64,000 nucleotides of DNA from Omphiscola glabra (taxonomy: Eukaryota > Mollusca > Gastropoda > Lymnaeidae): contig OZ024810.1 of the NCBI GenBank assembly GCA_964017045.1, positions 17,045,204 through 17,109,203 of the forward strand, in the 5' to 3' direction. This document shows, piece after piece, positions 33,025 to 45,469 of the stretch (the first letter of the stretch is position 1; the number at the start of each line of letters is the position of its first letter). The notes under the pieces were generated by a model. It saw only the letters and a program-made list of their open reading frames with translations, was not told where the DNA came from and searched no databases. The translations under genes were made by a program, and so were the position numbers.

Positions 33025-33545
33025 AGTTATTAGGGAACCATGTGATGAACTAGACTCAGCAGATGAACAATAGTTACCAGGGAACCATGTGATGAACTAG
33101 ACTTAGCAGAGGAACAATAATTATCAGGGAACCATGTGATGAACTAGACTTAGCAGAGGAACAATAGTTACCAGGGAACCATGTGATGCACTGGACTCAG
33201 CAGAGGAACAATAGTTACCAGGGAACCATAATCAGCAGAGGAACAAGAGTTACAAAGGAACCATGTGATGCACTGGACTCAGCAGAGGAACAATAGTTAC
33301 TAGGAACCATGTGATGAACTAGAATCAGCAGAGGAACAAGAGTTACAAGGGAACCATGTGATGAACTAGACTCCGAGGAACAATAGCTACCATGGAACCA
33401 TGTGATGAACTATACTCCTAAAAGTATTTTTATTAGGGAACCATGTGATTAACTAAACTCCGAGGAATAATTGTTACCAGGGAACCATATGATGAACTAC
33501 ACTCCAAAGAACAATAGTTATCAACCATCTGATGAACTACGCGTT
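33025..33545. repeat. Minisatellite, about 47-bp unit
   Basis: About 11 copies of aacaatagttaccagggaac plus catgtgatgaactagact. Copies become shorter and more diverged toward the 3' end. Confidence 0.87.
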
Positions 33546-34082
33546 ATCGATCTGTAAGCATTAGCCCCCCCCCCCCACCCTCCCCTTTCCACGCACCCAT
33601 TTTTCCAATCAACGAGAAGCTTCTATTGGTTCAATCACTGCTGTCATCAAAGACAATTTTCCTGCGATTGTCGTCTGATTGGGCTTGGATTGTTTGCAAC
33701 TACTAAAACAAACCGGCTATAGTCAATCTCAATGTGTCCGCTCTTTGAAGTGGCTCAATAGATCGCTCAGCGCAGGGGGTCAGGCATTAACCCGGGTTTT
33801 CATTGACACGACTATAATACCCGGCCACAATGACGGGGGGGGGGGGGGGATCACAGTGATAACTATAGGTTTGAGTTCATGAATTCATAGACTGTATGAC
33901 TTTATAACTAGGTGCGTGGCTGAGCATATACAAATACCCTGACGTCTATAGAAACACTCACATCTATCCATTTAACAATGTTGATACAAAAATACATTTT
34001 TCACCATCACATCATTAGGGATACTTCATAAGGCGATCATTCGGTGGGGGTTAGTCTTCTTAGCAGATCTGGCGTGCGGTAG
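33546..34082. other. Spacer with C-run and G-run
   Basis: A C-run near 33566-33577 and a G-run near 33835-33849 are opposed and 260 bp apart. No gene recognised. Confidence 0.5.
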
Positions 34083-34330
34083 GGTCATTATGTAAGCATG
34101 GCTGAAAGCAGATTGCCCCAACAACTAATTTGCGGTGAACTATACAGGATCATTACGAAAGCATGTCAGAAAGCAGACTGCCTAAACAACTAATTTGCGG
34201 TGAACTATACAGGATCATTACGAAAGCATGTCAGAAAGCAGACTGCCTAAACAACTAATTTGCGGTGAACTATACAGGATCATTACGAAAGCATGTCAGA
34301 AAGCAGACTGCCTAAACAAATAATTTGTGG
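34083..34330. repeat. Minisatellite, 65-bp unit
   Basis: Nearly four copies of a unit containing caggatcattacgaaagcat and gcagactgcctaaacaac. Confidence 0.9.
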
Positions 34331-34744
34331 TTTCCCCACTAGAAACGCTGAGGTTGGTAAGGATACAACAATAATTCCAAAGACTGCCTTAAAAGTGTCC
34401 CTAAAATACACCGACCTGAACCCAGAATCTCACTGGAAACACTTGGGTTCCATCACGCAACCTGGCAAGGCAGACTCGAGTACCGATCACGACCATAGAA
34501 AGCGTACGGCAAGGAAAACCCGAATGGTCTGCTATATAACCCCCCCCCCCCCTTTTTTTTTTTTTAAACACACGTGTCACACAAGAGGTCACGCTTGACA
34601 TGCAGAAGTAGGACTTTAAAAAAAGTCACATGCGTGCTCACCGTCCAAAATGGCCTTGGTCATCTTCGCTTGGGAAGGACAGACAAAACAAGGGGAGGTG
34701 AGAAAGGTCTCGACCGCTGCTGAATTACACAAACATTGAGGCTC
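34331..34744. other. Spacer with C-to-T homopolymer junction
   Basis: The C-run at about 34541-34552 passes directly into a run of about 13 T. No gene recognised. Confidence 0.5.
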
Positions 34745-35100
34745 TACTTCATCGCTGCGTAGTTCTCAAACTGGTACAAGCAGTAAAACGCGGCGTTACC
34801 CCATCGCTGTCGTAGTTCTCAAACTGGTACAAGCAGTAAAACGCGGCGTTACCCCATCGCTGTCGTAGTTCTCAAACTGGTACAAGCAGTAAAACGCTGC
34901 GTTACCCCATCGCTGTCGTGTTCTCAAACTGGTACAAGCAGTAAAACGCAGCGTTACCCCATCGCTGTCGTGTTCTCAAACTGGTACAAGCAGTAAAACG
35001 CGGCGTTACCCCATCGCTGTCGTAGTTCTCAAACTGGTACCAGTTGTGAAACATTGTGGTGTTACGCCATCGCTGTCATGGTTCTCAAACTGATACAATT
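34745..35100. repeat. Minisatellite, about 53-bp unit
   Basis: About 6.5 copies of agttctcaaactggtacaag plus cagtaaaacgcggcgttac. Some copies lost 2 bp (tcgtagttc versus tcgtgttc). Confidence 0.9.
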
Positions 35101-35500
35101 AGTAACACATATACAGGTAATAAAATGTTTCATGGGGCACTGGCTCTTCTGGCCGACTGACGCATCTTTCACATTTGTCTAAGTCTAATATAAGTACCAT
35201 ATACAAAATATCATAACGTTAATAATTGCACAGGAAACAATTTGCATTTTCCAGTTGAGAGCAAAATTTCGTGAAATTAGTAATAACTTTCATTTCAAGT
35301 CTCGCTTTTCAAAGATTTAAAAGGGGGATCGTTTTGTCTCAAAATGTGAAGTTAAACCAATTTTTTTTCATTACAAATATCTATTATATATATATACATT
35401 CACACGTATAAATATATACACTTTACAATTTGAATCAAGAAACCTGGAGTAGATGTAGATATCGCGAGGGTTTTATTTATTGAAGAAACAGATTCAATGA
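35101..35500. other. AT-rich spacer
   Basis: No gene recognised. Short (TA)n near 35385. Confidence 0.5.
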
Positions 35501-35820
35501 AATGCCTAACCTGACCTCTTCATATGCCTAACCTGACCTCTTCAAATGCCTAACCTGACCTCTTCATATGTCTAACCGGACCTCTTCTGAGATTACGTCA
35601 TTTATAGGCTATGTCTTATGTCCTTTTCAATCACTTCTAAACCTACATTTCAAACACTTTAAACACCATCGTCATGTGGTCCACCATGACATGATCAGTG
35701 GACCTAGTCGTATGGTCCATTATGACATGATCAGTGGACCTAGTCTTATGGTCCATTATGAAATGATCAGTGGACCTAATCTTATGGTCCATTATGACAT
35801 GATCAGTGGATCTCGTCATG
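35501..35820. repeat. Two minisatellites, 22-bp and 36-bp units
   Basis: 35501-35586 has four copies of tgcctaacctgacctcttca. 35672-35820 has four copies of a 36-bp unit containing tggtccattatgacatgatc. The two are separated by unique sequence. Confidence 0.87.
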
Positions 35821-36329
35821 CGCTAAGCCTTTCTAATTCGCTTGAGTCAAAGTTGCAGATGTGACAGCATGGCATCAGCCAACGCCAAATACTTGCCCAT
35901 TCAATCTCTTCTCCATGCTCATCAAAGATGTATTTCTGAATTTATATTATAAAATTGTTCGCAATTGAAAAGAGTTTCTAACTCAGAGGTCGCGCCATAT
36001 TCCAATCATACATAATCGGTGCTAGCAAAATGTTTGAGAGCGTGCAATTATATTTAATTTGACTCGCAGTTATAACAAACACAATTTTGTGGAAGTTTTA
36101 GCGATGGATACCAAGAGTCGATGTTTCTATCTATTTACATAATTACATATCAATAATGTTGCTTCTCTAACCTTGCTAAGAGCAAATATTGGAGTGTCTA
36201 TGAAATGTTCATTGGAAATTACTTTCAACATGCAGAAATCGTTGAAAACGTTACAGGCGAGTGAGTGATTGGTGCAGTAAAATGACTGGTACAATTAAAT
36301 GATTGGTACAACTGCATGGGTAGATTTGA
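35821..36329. other. AT-rich spacer
   Basis: No gene or element recognised. Confidence 0.5.
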
Positions 36330-36672
36330 TTATGATGGCTCATGTATTGGTACAACTAGAAAGGGGTACATTTTGTGAATATGACTCATGCATTGGTGCA
36401 ACTGTTTGGCTAAATCCGAGAAGATGGCTCATGCATTGGTTCAGCTGTTTGGCTAAATCTGAGAAGATGGCTCATGTATTGGTACAACTAGAAAGGGGTA
36501 AATTTTGGGAAGATGGCTCATGCATTTGTGCAACTGTTTAGCTAAATCTGAGAAGATGGCTCATGCATTAGTTCAGCTGTTTGGCTTAATCTGAGAAGAT
36601 GGCTCATGCATTGGTGCAACTGTTTGGCTAAATCTGAGAAGATGGCTCATGCATTGGTGCAGCCATTTGAAG
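36330..36672. repeat. Minisatellite, 43-bp unit
   Basis: About eight copies of aagatggctcatgcattggt plus a ctgtttggctaaatctgag part. Two copies carry an actagaaaggggta variant, about 130 bp apart. Confidence 0.87.
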
Positions 36673-36734
36673 AATCTGAATGTTCAAGTTAAAGGAGTGA
36701 ATATCTGGTGGCATAATGATTAGATTTAAAACAC

Positions 36735-38165
36735 TGATCTGATGTGGTAGGTTTAGCAATGGTCAATGGTAGGTTTAGCAGTGGTTGGTGGTAGGTTTAG
36801 CAGTGGTTGGTGGTAGGTTTAGCTATGGTTGGTGATAGGTTTAGCAATGGTTGGTAATAGGTTTAGCAATGGTCGATGGTAGGTTTAGTAGTGGTTGGTG
36901 GTAGGTATAGCAGTTGTTGGTGGTAGGCATAGCAGTGGTTGGTGGTAGGTTTAGCGGTGGTTGGTGGTAGGTTTAGTGGTGGTTGGTGGTAGGTTTAGCG
37001 GTGGTTGGAGGTAGGTTTAGCAGTGGTTGATGATAGGTTTAGCCGTGGTTGGTGGTAGGTTTAGCAGGGGTTGATGGTAGGTTTAGCAGTGGTTGTTGGT
37101 AGGTTTAGCAGTGGTTGGTGGTAGGTTTAGCAGTGGTTGGTGGTAGGTTTAGCAGTGGTTGGTGGTAGGTTTAGCAGTGGTTGGTGGTAGGTTTAGCAGT
37201 GGTTGGTGGTAGGTTTAGCAGTGGTAGGTTTAGCAGTTGTTGGTGGCAGGTTTAGCAGTGGTTGGCGGTAGGTTTAGCAGTGGTTGGTGGTAGGTTTAGC
37301 AGTGGTTGGTGGTAGGTTTAGCAGTGGTTGGTGGTAGGTTTAGCAATGGTAGGTTTCGCAGTTGTTGGTGGCAGATTTAGCAGTGGTTGGTGGTAGGTTT
37401 AGCTGTGGTTGGTTTAGCAGTGGTTGGTGGTAGGTTTAGCAGTGGTTGGTGGTAGGTTTAGCAGTGGTAGGTTTAGCAGTTGTAGGTTTAGCAGTTGAGG
37501 GTGGCAGGTTTAGCAGTGTTTGGCGGTAGGTTTAGCAGTTGTTGGTGGTAGGTTTAGCAGTGGTTGGTGGTAGGTTTAGCAGTGGTTGGTGGTAGGTTTA
37601 GCAGTGGTAGGTTTCGCAGTTGTTGGTGGCAGGTTTAGCAGTGGTTGGTGGTAGGTTTAGCTGTGGTTGGTGGTAGGTTGGTGGTAGGTTTAGCAGTGGT
37701 TGGTGGTAGGTTTAGCAGTGGTTGGTGGTAGGTTTAGCAGCGGTAGGTTTAGCAGTTGTTGGTGGCAGGTTTAGCAGTGTTTGGTGGTAGGTTTAGCAGT
37801 TGTTGGTGGTAAGTTTAGCAGTGGTTGGTGGTAGGTTTAGCAGTGGTTGGTGTTAGGTTTAGCAGTGGTAGGTTTCGCAGTTGTTGGTGGCAGGTTTAGC
37901 AGTGGTAGGTTTAGCTGTGGTTGGTGGTAGTTTTAGCAGTGGTTGGTGGTAGGTTTAGCAGTGGTTGGTGGTAGGTTTAGCAGTGGTAGGTTTAGCAGTT
38001 GTTGGTTACAAGTTTAGCAGTGGTTTAGCGGTGTTTGGTGGTAGTTTTAGCAGTTGTTGGTGGTAGGTTTAGCAGTGGTAGGTTGAGCAGTGGTAGGTTT
38101 AGCAGTGGTAGGTTTAGCAGTTGTTGGTGGTGGTTTAGCTTGGTGGTAGGTTTAGCAATGATTGG
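36735..38165 (+). repeat. Minisatellite, 22-bp unit, 1.43 kb
   Basis: About 65 copies of ggtttagcagtggttggtgg. Shortened units (ggtttagcagtggta) recur at intervals near 37218, 37345, 37465, 37600, 37735, 37870 and 37985, suggesting a higher-order block of about 130 bp. The same unit occurs in inverted orientation at 41440-41996. Confidence 0.93.
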
Positions 38166-38540
38166 CGGTGATGGTAGATGAATAATGCAATGCAAAGCCA
38201 CGTGTTATGTAACGTCTGTTTAAACACATCGCTTGAGTGCCACACGTGTTGCTAGAAACAAGACATTTCGCAAGAACCAGTGATCAATGGAAGAGGCTGG
38301 GGGCTATCACATGTTGTTTATCCTGACAGGAACAATGTAGTTTAATTCTACCAATGTAAGCTCTCAAGCACTCGTCTCGTACATGCTGAAATTACCACCA
38401 ACTATCAAAATCTCTGATGCTCAATGACGGGTTCATGTTTCATAAGCCCTCCAAAACATGAGGTTGCTGGGCGAGGAGGATCATATAAGTGGAGGACATT
38501 ATTTCTCTTAAACGTAAGACCGCTTCCTTGGACCGGCTAC
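38166..38540. other. Unique spacer between arrays
   Basis: About 375 bp of non-repetitive sequence, no gene recognised. A cagtga-containing segment just upstream of the 24-bp array gives no clue to its origin. Confidence 0.55.
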
Positions 38541-41287
38541 GGCTCAGTGATAACACTAGGCAACGGCTCAATGATAACACTAGGCAACGGCGCAGTGATA
38601 ACACTAGGCCACGGCTCAGTGATAACACTAAGCAACGGCTCAGTGATAACACTAGGCAACGGGTCAGTGGTAACACTAGGCAACGGCTCAGTGATAACCC
38701 TCGGCAACGGTTCAGTGATAACACTCGGCAACGGCTCAGTGATAACACTAAGCAACGGATACAGTAGGCAACGGCTCAGTGATAACACTAAGCAACGGCT
38801 CAGTGATAACACTAGGCAAAGGCTCAGTGGTAACACTAGGCAACGGCTCAGTGATAACCCTCGGCAACGGCTCAGTGATAACACTAGGAAACGGCTCAGT
38901 GATAACACTAGGCAACGGCTCAGTGATAACACTAGGCAACGGCTCAGTGATAACACTAGGCTACGGTTCAGTGATAACACTAGGCAACGGCTCAGTGATA
39001 ACACTAGGCAACGGCTCAGTGATAACACTAGGCAACGGCTCAGTGATAACACTAGGCAACTGCTCAGTGGTAACACTAGGAAACGGCTCAGTGGTAACAC
39101 TAAGCAACGGCTCAGTGATAACACTAGGCAAAGGCTCAGTGGTAACACTAGGCAACGGCTCAGTGATAACCCTCGGCAACGGCTCAGTGATAACACTAGG
39201 AAACGGCTCAGTGATAACACTAGGCAACGGCTCAGTGATAACACTCGGCAACGGCTCAGTGATAACACTAGGCTACGGTTCAGTGATAACACTAGGCAAC
39301 GGCTCAGTGATAACACTAGGCAACGGCTCAGTGATAACACTAGGCAACGGCTCAGTGATAACACTAGGCAACGGCTCAGTGGTAACACTAGGAAACGGCT
39401 CAGTGGTAACACTCGGCAAGGGCTCAGTGATAACACTCGGCAACGGCTCAGTGATAACACTAGGCAACGGCTCAGTGATAACACTAGGCTACGGTTCAGT
39501 GATAACACTAGGCAACGGCTCAGTGATAACACTAGGCAACGGCTCAGTGATAACACTAGGCAACGGCTCAGTGATAACACTAGGCAACGGCTCAGTGGTA
39601 ACACTAGGAAACGGCTCAGTGGTAACACTCGACAAGGGCTCAGTGATAACACTCGGAAACGGCTCAGTGGTAACACTAGGCAACGGCTCAGTGATAACAC
39701 TAGGCAACGGCTCAGTGGTAACACTAGGCAACGGCCCAATGATAACAGTAGGCAACGGCTCAGTGATAACACTAAGCAACGGCTCAGTGATAACACTAGG
39801 CTACGGTTCAGTGATAACACTAGGCAGCGGCTCAGTGATAACACTAGGCAACGGCTCAGTGATAACACTCGGCAACGGCTCAGTGATAACACTAGGCAAC
39901 GGCTCAGTGATAACACTAGGCAACGGCTCAGTGATAACACTAGGCAACGGCTCAGTGATAACACTAGGCAACGGCTCAGTGATAACACTAGGCAACGGCT
40001 CAGTGATAACACTAGGCTACGGCTCAGTGATAACACTAGACAACGGCTCAGTGATAACACTAGGCAACGGCTCAGTGACAACACTAGGCAACGGCTCAGT
40101 GGTAACACTAGGCAACGGCTCAATGGTAACACTAGGCAACGGCTCAGTGGTAACACTAGGCAACGGCTCAGTGGTAACACTAGGCAACGGCTCAGTGATA
40201 ACACTCGGAAACGGCTCAGTGATAACACTAGGCAACGGCTCAGTGATAACACTAGGCTACGGCTCAGTGATAACACTAGGCACCGGCTAAGTGATAACAC
40301 TAGGCAACGGCTCAGTGATAACACTCGGCAACTGCTCAGTGATAACACTAAGCAACGGCTCAGTGATAACACTAGGAAACGGCTCAGTGATAACACTAGG
40401 CAACGGCTCAGTGATAACACTCGGCAACGGCTCAGTGGTAACACTAGGCAACGGCTCAGTGATAACACTAGGAAACGGCTCAGTGATAACACTCGGCAAC
40501 TGCTCAGTGATAACACTAAGCAACGGCTCAGTGATAACACTAGGCAACGGCTCAGTGATAACACTCGGAAACGGCTCAGTGGTAACACTAGGCAACGGCT
40601 CAGTGATAACACTAGGCAACGGCTCAGTGGTAACCTTAGGCAACGGCTCAGTGGTAACACTAGGCAACGGCTCAGTGGTAACACTAGGCAACGGCCCAAT
40701 GATAACAGTAGGCAACGGCTCAGTGATAACACTAAGCAACGGCTCAGTGATAACAATAAGCAACGGCTCAGTGATAACACTAGGCAACGGCTCAGTGGTA
40801 ACACTAGGCAACGGCTCAGTGATAACATTCGGCAACGGCTCAGTGATAACACTAGGCTACGGCTCAGTGATAACACTAGGCAACGGCTCAGTGATAACAT
40901 TCGGCAACGGCTCAGTGATAACACTAGGCAACGGCTCAGCGATAACACTATGCAACGGCTCAGTGATAACACTAGGCTACGGCTCAGTGATAACACTAGG
41001 CAATGGCTCAGTGATAACAATAGGCAACGGCTCAGTGATAACACTAGGCAACGGCTCAGTGATAACACTAGGTAACGGCTCAGTGATAAAACTAGGCAAC
41101 GGCTCAGTGATAACACTAGGCAAAGGCTCAGTGATAACACTAGGCAACGGCTCAGTGATAACACTAGGTAAAGGCTCAGTGATAACACTAGGCAACGGCT
41201 CAGTGATAATACTAGGTAAAGGCTCAGTGATAACACTAGACAACGGCTCAGTGATAACACTAGGCAACGGCTCAGTGATAACACTAA
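38541..41287. repeat. Minisatellite, 24-bp unit, 2.75 kb
   Basis: About 114 copies of ggcaacggctcagtgataac plus acta, the largest array here. Eight codons per unit with almost no stops give frames of 883 codons (plus) and 915 codons (minus), and others in further frames, so coding is very unlikely. The variant ctacggttc occurs at 38961, 39273, 39489 and 39801, spacings of 312, 216 and 312 bp (13, 9 and 13 units). This shows block duplications. Confidence 0.95.
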
Positions 41288-41394
41288 TTATTATCCAATG
41301 GAGGCGCAACAAACTTGGTGTTAGGTTCTCGGGGTCATGACGTCAAGTTGGTGTCAATTTTAATTTCTTTTCTAAACGTTTTCAATATAACGAC

Positions 41395-41439
41395 ACTCTT
41401 AAAATTGTGTTTCCCCAACCTAGTGGTCCGCGGACCTTC
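41395..41439. mobile_element. Fragment of a hAT-type terminus
   Basis: gtgtttccccaacctagtgg followed by the palindromic ggtccgcggacc matches a common hAT tip. It runs straight into the inverted 22-bp array and no other end is visible. Confidence 0.45.
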
Positions 41440-41996
41440 CACCAACGACCGCTACACCTACCACCAGCCACCGCTACACCTACCACCAACCACCGCTAAA
41501 CCTAACACCAGCCACCGCTAAACCTACCACCAGCCACCGCTACACCTACCACCAACCACCGCTAAACCTAACACCAGCCACCGCTAAACCTACCACCAGC
41601 CACCGCTAAAATTAACACCAACCACCGCTAAACCTACAACCAACCACAGCTAAACCTAACACCAACCACCGCTAAACCTAACAGCAACCACCGCTAAACC
41701 TAACACCAACCACCGCTAAACCTACTACCAACCACCGCTACTCCTACCACCAACCACCACTAAACCTACCACCAACCACCGCTACACCTACAACCAACCA
41801 CCGTTAAAACCTACCACCAACCACCGCTACTCCTACCACCAACCACCGCTAAACCTACCACCAACCACCGCTACACCTACCACCAACCACCGCTAAACCT
41901 ACCACCAACCACCGCTACAACTACCACCAACCACCGCTAAACCTACCACCAACCACCGCTACACCTACCACCAGCCACCGCTAAACCTGCTACCAA
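41440..41996 (-). repeat. Inverted copy of the 22-bp minisatellite
   Basis: About 25 copies whose reverse complement is ggtttagcggtggttggtgg, the same unit as 36735-38165 apart from A/G at one position and local variants. It therefore forms an inverted repeat with that array across 3.3 kb that includes the 24-bp array. Confidence 0.93.
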
Positions 41997-42061
41997 CAAT
42001 GAGAGAGGATTAACTAGATAAAAGATAAACAAGGTTGAACGAAGTTGAAACAAAGCTCAAC

Positions 42062-42412
42062 CAAGTGAAACACATTTAACCGACCAGAACACATTTAACC
42101 GGCCAGAACACATTTAACCAGCCAGAACACATTTAACCAACCAGAACACATTTAACCAGCCAGTACACATTTAACCAGCCAGAACACATTTAACCAGCCA
42201 GAACACATTTAACCAGCCAGAACACATTTAACCAGCCAGAACACATTTAACCAGCCAGAACACATTTAACCAGCCAGAACACATTTAACCAGCCAGTACA
42301 CATTTAACCAGCCAGAACACATTTAACCGGCCAGAACACATTTAACCGGCCAGAACACATTTAACCAGCCAGAACACATTTAACCAGCCAGAACACATTT
42401 AACCGGCCAGAA
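42062..42412. repeat. Minisatellite, 19-bp unit
   Basis: About 18 copies of agccagaacacatttaacc, nearly identical. Variants carry the palindrome ccgg at the unit junction. Confidence 0.93.
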
Positions 42413-43019
42413 CACAAACAAAATCATGCACAGCGGCAACCTTTAAATGCGCTCTCACACAGAAAAAAATAATATTTTAAATTCAGGTGACACCCTTTAC
42501 AACTCCGGTGCTCATGAGTTTGCGGATGGAAATTTCACATGGCACTCACGATAACGGCGAAACGAAAACGCTTTAAACATACTCAGTTGTGGATACACAA
42601 GTTTAAGTTTCATGAGTTTTTTTTTTTTACTTTCCTTTATACTTATACTTGTTAACCTTGGATGGCAACTCATCTAAGAGAAAGCAAACTCTGAAATGAA
42701 GTGACGGTGGAGTTCCGTAAGCGGTATGAAGTTGATACAGTGAAAACTCCTACAACTCTTGCGACGTGGAACGCATTAAGAGCACAGTGAGACACAAGAA
42801 ACACTACTGGTTATCTTGTGCATTCTGGATTATTCTAAGTCGTCTTGGATAAAGTCTTGCCATTGGATCAAATAAGCAAGGACGAGGGAGCGAGGCTGAC
42901 GAATTGAGCAACTCGCCCTCCGTTTAAAATACAACTTAAGTGAAAGCTACTACTACTACTACTAATCAAGTCGAAAATTGCCCTGGTCATCTTCGAGTGC
43001 GAAGGACGAACACACACAC
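42413..43019. other. Spacer, no gene seen
   Basis: No element recognised. Short (CTA)n at 42948-42963. Confidence 0.5.

Positions 43020-43066
<47 letters not shown>
43020..43066. repeat. (AT)n microsatellite
   Basis: About 20 AT dinucleotides, preceded by (CA)n at 43010. Confidence 0.92.
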
Positions 43067-43067
<1 letters not shown>

Positions 43068-44190
43068 CCACTCTTAAATATCTCATAGTTCAATGAAAAT
43101 GAAATTCATCAAACATTGATGCCGGTCAAACATCTGCGATTGTTTTCAAGATCTGGCGGTTGGCAGCTCAAAACAATTCCCTGATTTTATGATCGAAACT
43201 TATTGATTTATTTCTAAATTTTAATTTGCAGACGTCAGAGTGAATGGAACGAATTTCGCCTTCTTTGGCCAGCACATCGGACTGTGCCCATAGCGTGATC
43301 GTGCGCACGACACTGGCTGGCAAACAATGGCAGAAAACACAGCTTTCTAATGTTGGGACTAAAATGATGACACGGAGTACCCAAGCAATACGAACCGCCC
43401 ACGGCACACCAAAAAAAAAAAACAACCCTCGTGCGACGTTTACATACCGGCACGTGTAGATCATTGCACAAGAATCTGCACAGCTCAAGCTCGTGTTACA
43501 TCATTTAAAAAAAGCCAGACGAGACCATAAATGGTAACTGATACCGGGGGCAGGCAGCACCAGATGCAGGGAGAAATGCTAGCTTCAGTTAATTGTTTTT
43601 ACTGACATTTTTTCCCCCTTCTCTTTAAAAAAAGAAGTAAAAAAATTTAAAAAAAAAAAAAAAAGAATAATAATTTAAAAACTTCAAACGCTCTCCACTT
43701 GCTTTCATCCTATTTCAGAGTTGTGGTTTTGAAAGGACGTGGGCCCCGGGGGTGGGGGTGGGGGGGGGGTTGTTGTGGCGAAGGTGGCGTGGTTAGCATT
43801 TGTTATTTACGATTCAGATAAATTACCAGTGTACAGCAGAGTGAGACGTTGACTCAAGATAAACCGTTTATAGTTACAAACAGCTTAAAATGGCCACGCC
43901 GTTTGTCAATTTGTGCACCTGTGCCTAACGAAGTGTCATCAAACTTTGTTTCGTGTTGGGTGGGGGACAAATATTATGACATCATAATTTTCTAGTTCTT
44001 CTTCTTCTATATCTTGAGGGCTCACGATCAATGTATTGATCATTCTGGCTCCTATAGTTGTTCGCTACGACTTTATTGAATTCTTTTCCTGATGAATAAA
44101 ATGTGTCTCTTATATCGTACAAATAAACAAACAAAACAAAAAAAAACCAATGAAATAGCAACAAATATTTTGGAAACATATATATAATCG
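43067..44190. other. Spacer, no gene recognised
   Basis: A 106-codon minus frame (43168-43488) overlaps frames on the other strand and shows no domain. Poly-A rich at 43625-43665 and a G-run near 43755-43770. No gene called. Confidence 0.45.
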
Positions 44191-44194
44191 TATC

Positions 44195-44418
44195 CGGAGA
44201 ATTGATCGAAAGAAATTTCGTCGACGGAAAATTGATCGACGGAAATTTGATCGAATGGAAATTTGGTCGAATCTTCTCTTCAGTCTACACGTTAAAATTT
44301 TGCTTCAAATTTCTTTTTGAACGCATTAGTTCATTTTACCATTTAGTAAAGTGCGTTCAAAAAGAAATTTTCGTTAGACTAAATTTCCGTTCGAATAATT
44401 TTCCTTGCGACCGACCTT
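44195..44418. mobile_element. Foldback element family C, copy 1
   Basis: Arms carry short tandem words tcgacggaaaattgatcgac and gatcgaatggaaattt on the left and inverse words (aaatttccgttcg) on the right, around a centre with gaacgcatt and its inverse gcgttcaaaaagaaatt. Related to 47287-47572. No coding capacity. Confidence 0.8.
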
Positions 44419-44524
44419 CACATGATCAAGCTAATGAGTTTACTATTCAAGTAAATTAAATCTTACAAATGAATTCCTGTTACTCTGTGGCACATTGAGT
44501 ATCAGTATCTACTTAAATGGCTGT

Positions 44525-44854
44525 CCAAGCTACTATTCTATATTGTGATTTGAACTGTCTAAATTGTCACAAAAACTACTACTTTATATAGTGATTTGAA
44601 CTGTCTAAATGGTCACAAAAACTACTATTCTATATTGTGATTTGAACTGTCTAAATTGTCACAAAAACTACTACTTTATATAGTGATTTGAACTGTCTAA
44701 ATGGTCACAAAAACTACTATTCTATATTGTGATTTGAACTGTCTAAATGGTCACAAAACTACTATTCTAAATTGTGATTTGAACTGTCTAAATGGTCACA
44801 AAAACTACTATTCTAAATTGTGATTTGAACTGTCTAAATGGTCACGAAAACTAC

Positions 44855-44912
<58 letters not shown>

Positions 44913-44991
44913 TTGAACTGTCTAAATGGTCACAAAAGTTACTGTTCTAAATTGTGATTTGAACTGTCTAAATGGTCACGAAAACTACTAT

Positions 44992-45072
<81 letters not shown>

Positions 45073-45262
45073 ATTTGAACTGTCTAAATGGTCACAAAAA
45101 CTACTATTCTAAATTGTGATTTTAACTGTCTAAATGGTCACGAAAACTACTATTATATATATATAGTGATTTGAACTGTCTAAATGGTCACAAAAACTAC
45201 TATTCTAAATTGTGATTTGAACAGTGTAAGTGGTCACACAAGCTACTAATCTAAATTGTGAT
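44525..45262. repeat. 46-bp minisatellite with in-phase (AT)n expansions
   Basis: About 13 copies of a unit containing gtgatttgaactgtctaaat and ggtcacaaaaactactattc. In three units the tattctatattg segment has become a long (AT)n tract (44850-44907, 44992-45070, 45153-45166), always at the same point of the unit. Confidence 0.92.
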
Positions 45263-45469
45263 GTTAACAGCTACAGCAGAAAAGTGTGTGGGCGGCGGGG
45301 GCGGAATATGTTTTCATAACCACTGCACTAGAGGACCAGACCAAGATTACTTGAGGCAAATACACCAGATATTATTGGAAACGGACATGAAGCGAAACTG
45401 TTACCTCAAGATCGCGGCCCATTAGCACCTTCCCTTGCACGTGCTGCCATGGACAGGGCTCAAACTTCA
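45263..45469. other. Short spacer
   Basis: Nothing recognised. Confidence 0.5.

Noticed and set aside
38424..41284. Apparent 883- and 915-codon proteins on opposite strands
   Set aside because: Entirely generated by the 24-bp array. Frames are open on both strands and in more than one frame, with no domain or start context.
41395..41439. Complete hAT element at the edge of the inverted array
   Set aside because: Only one terminus is visible; no partner end or target duplication.
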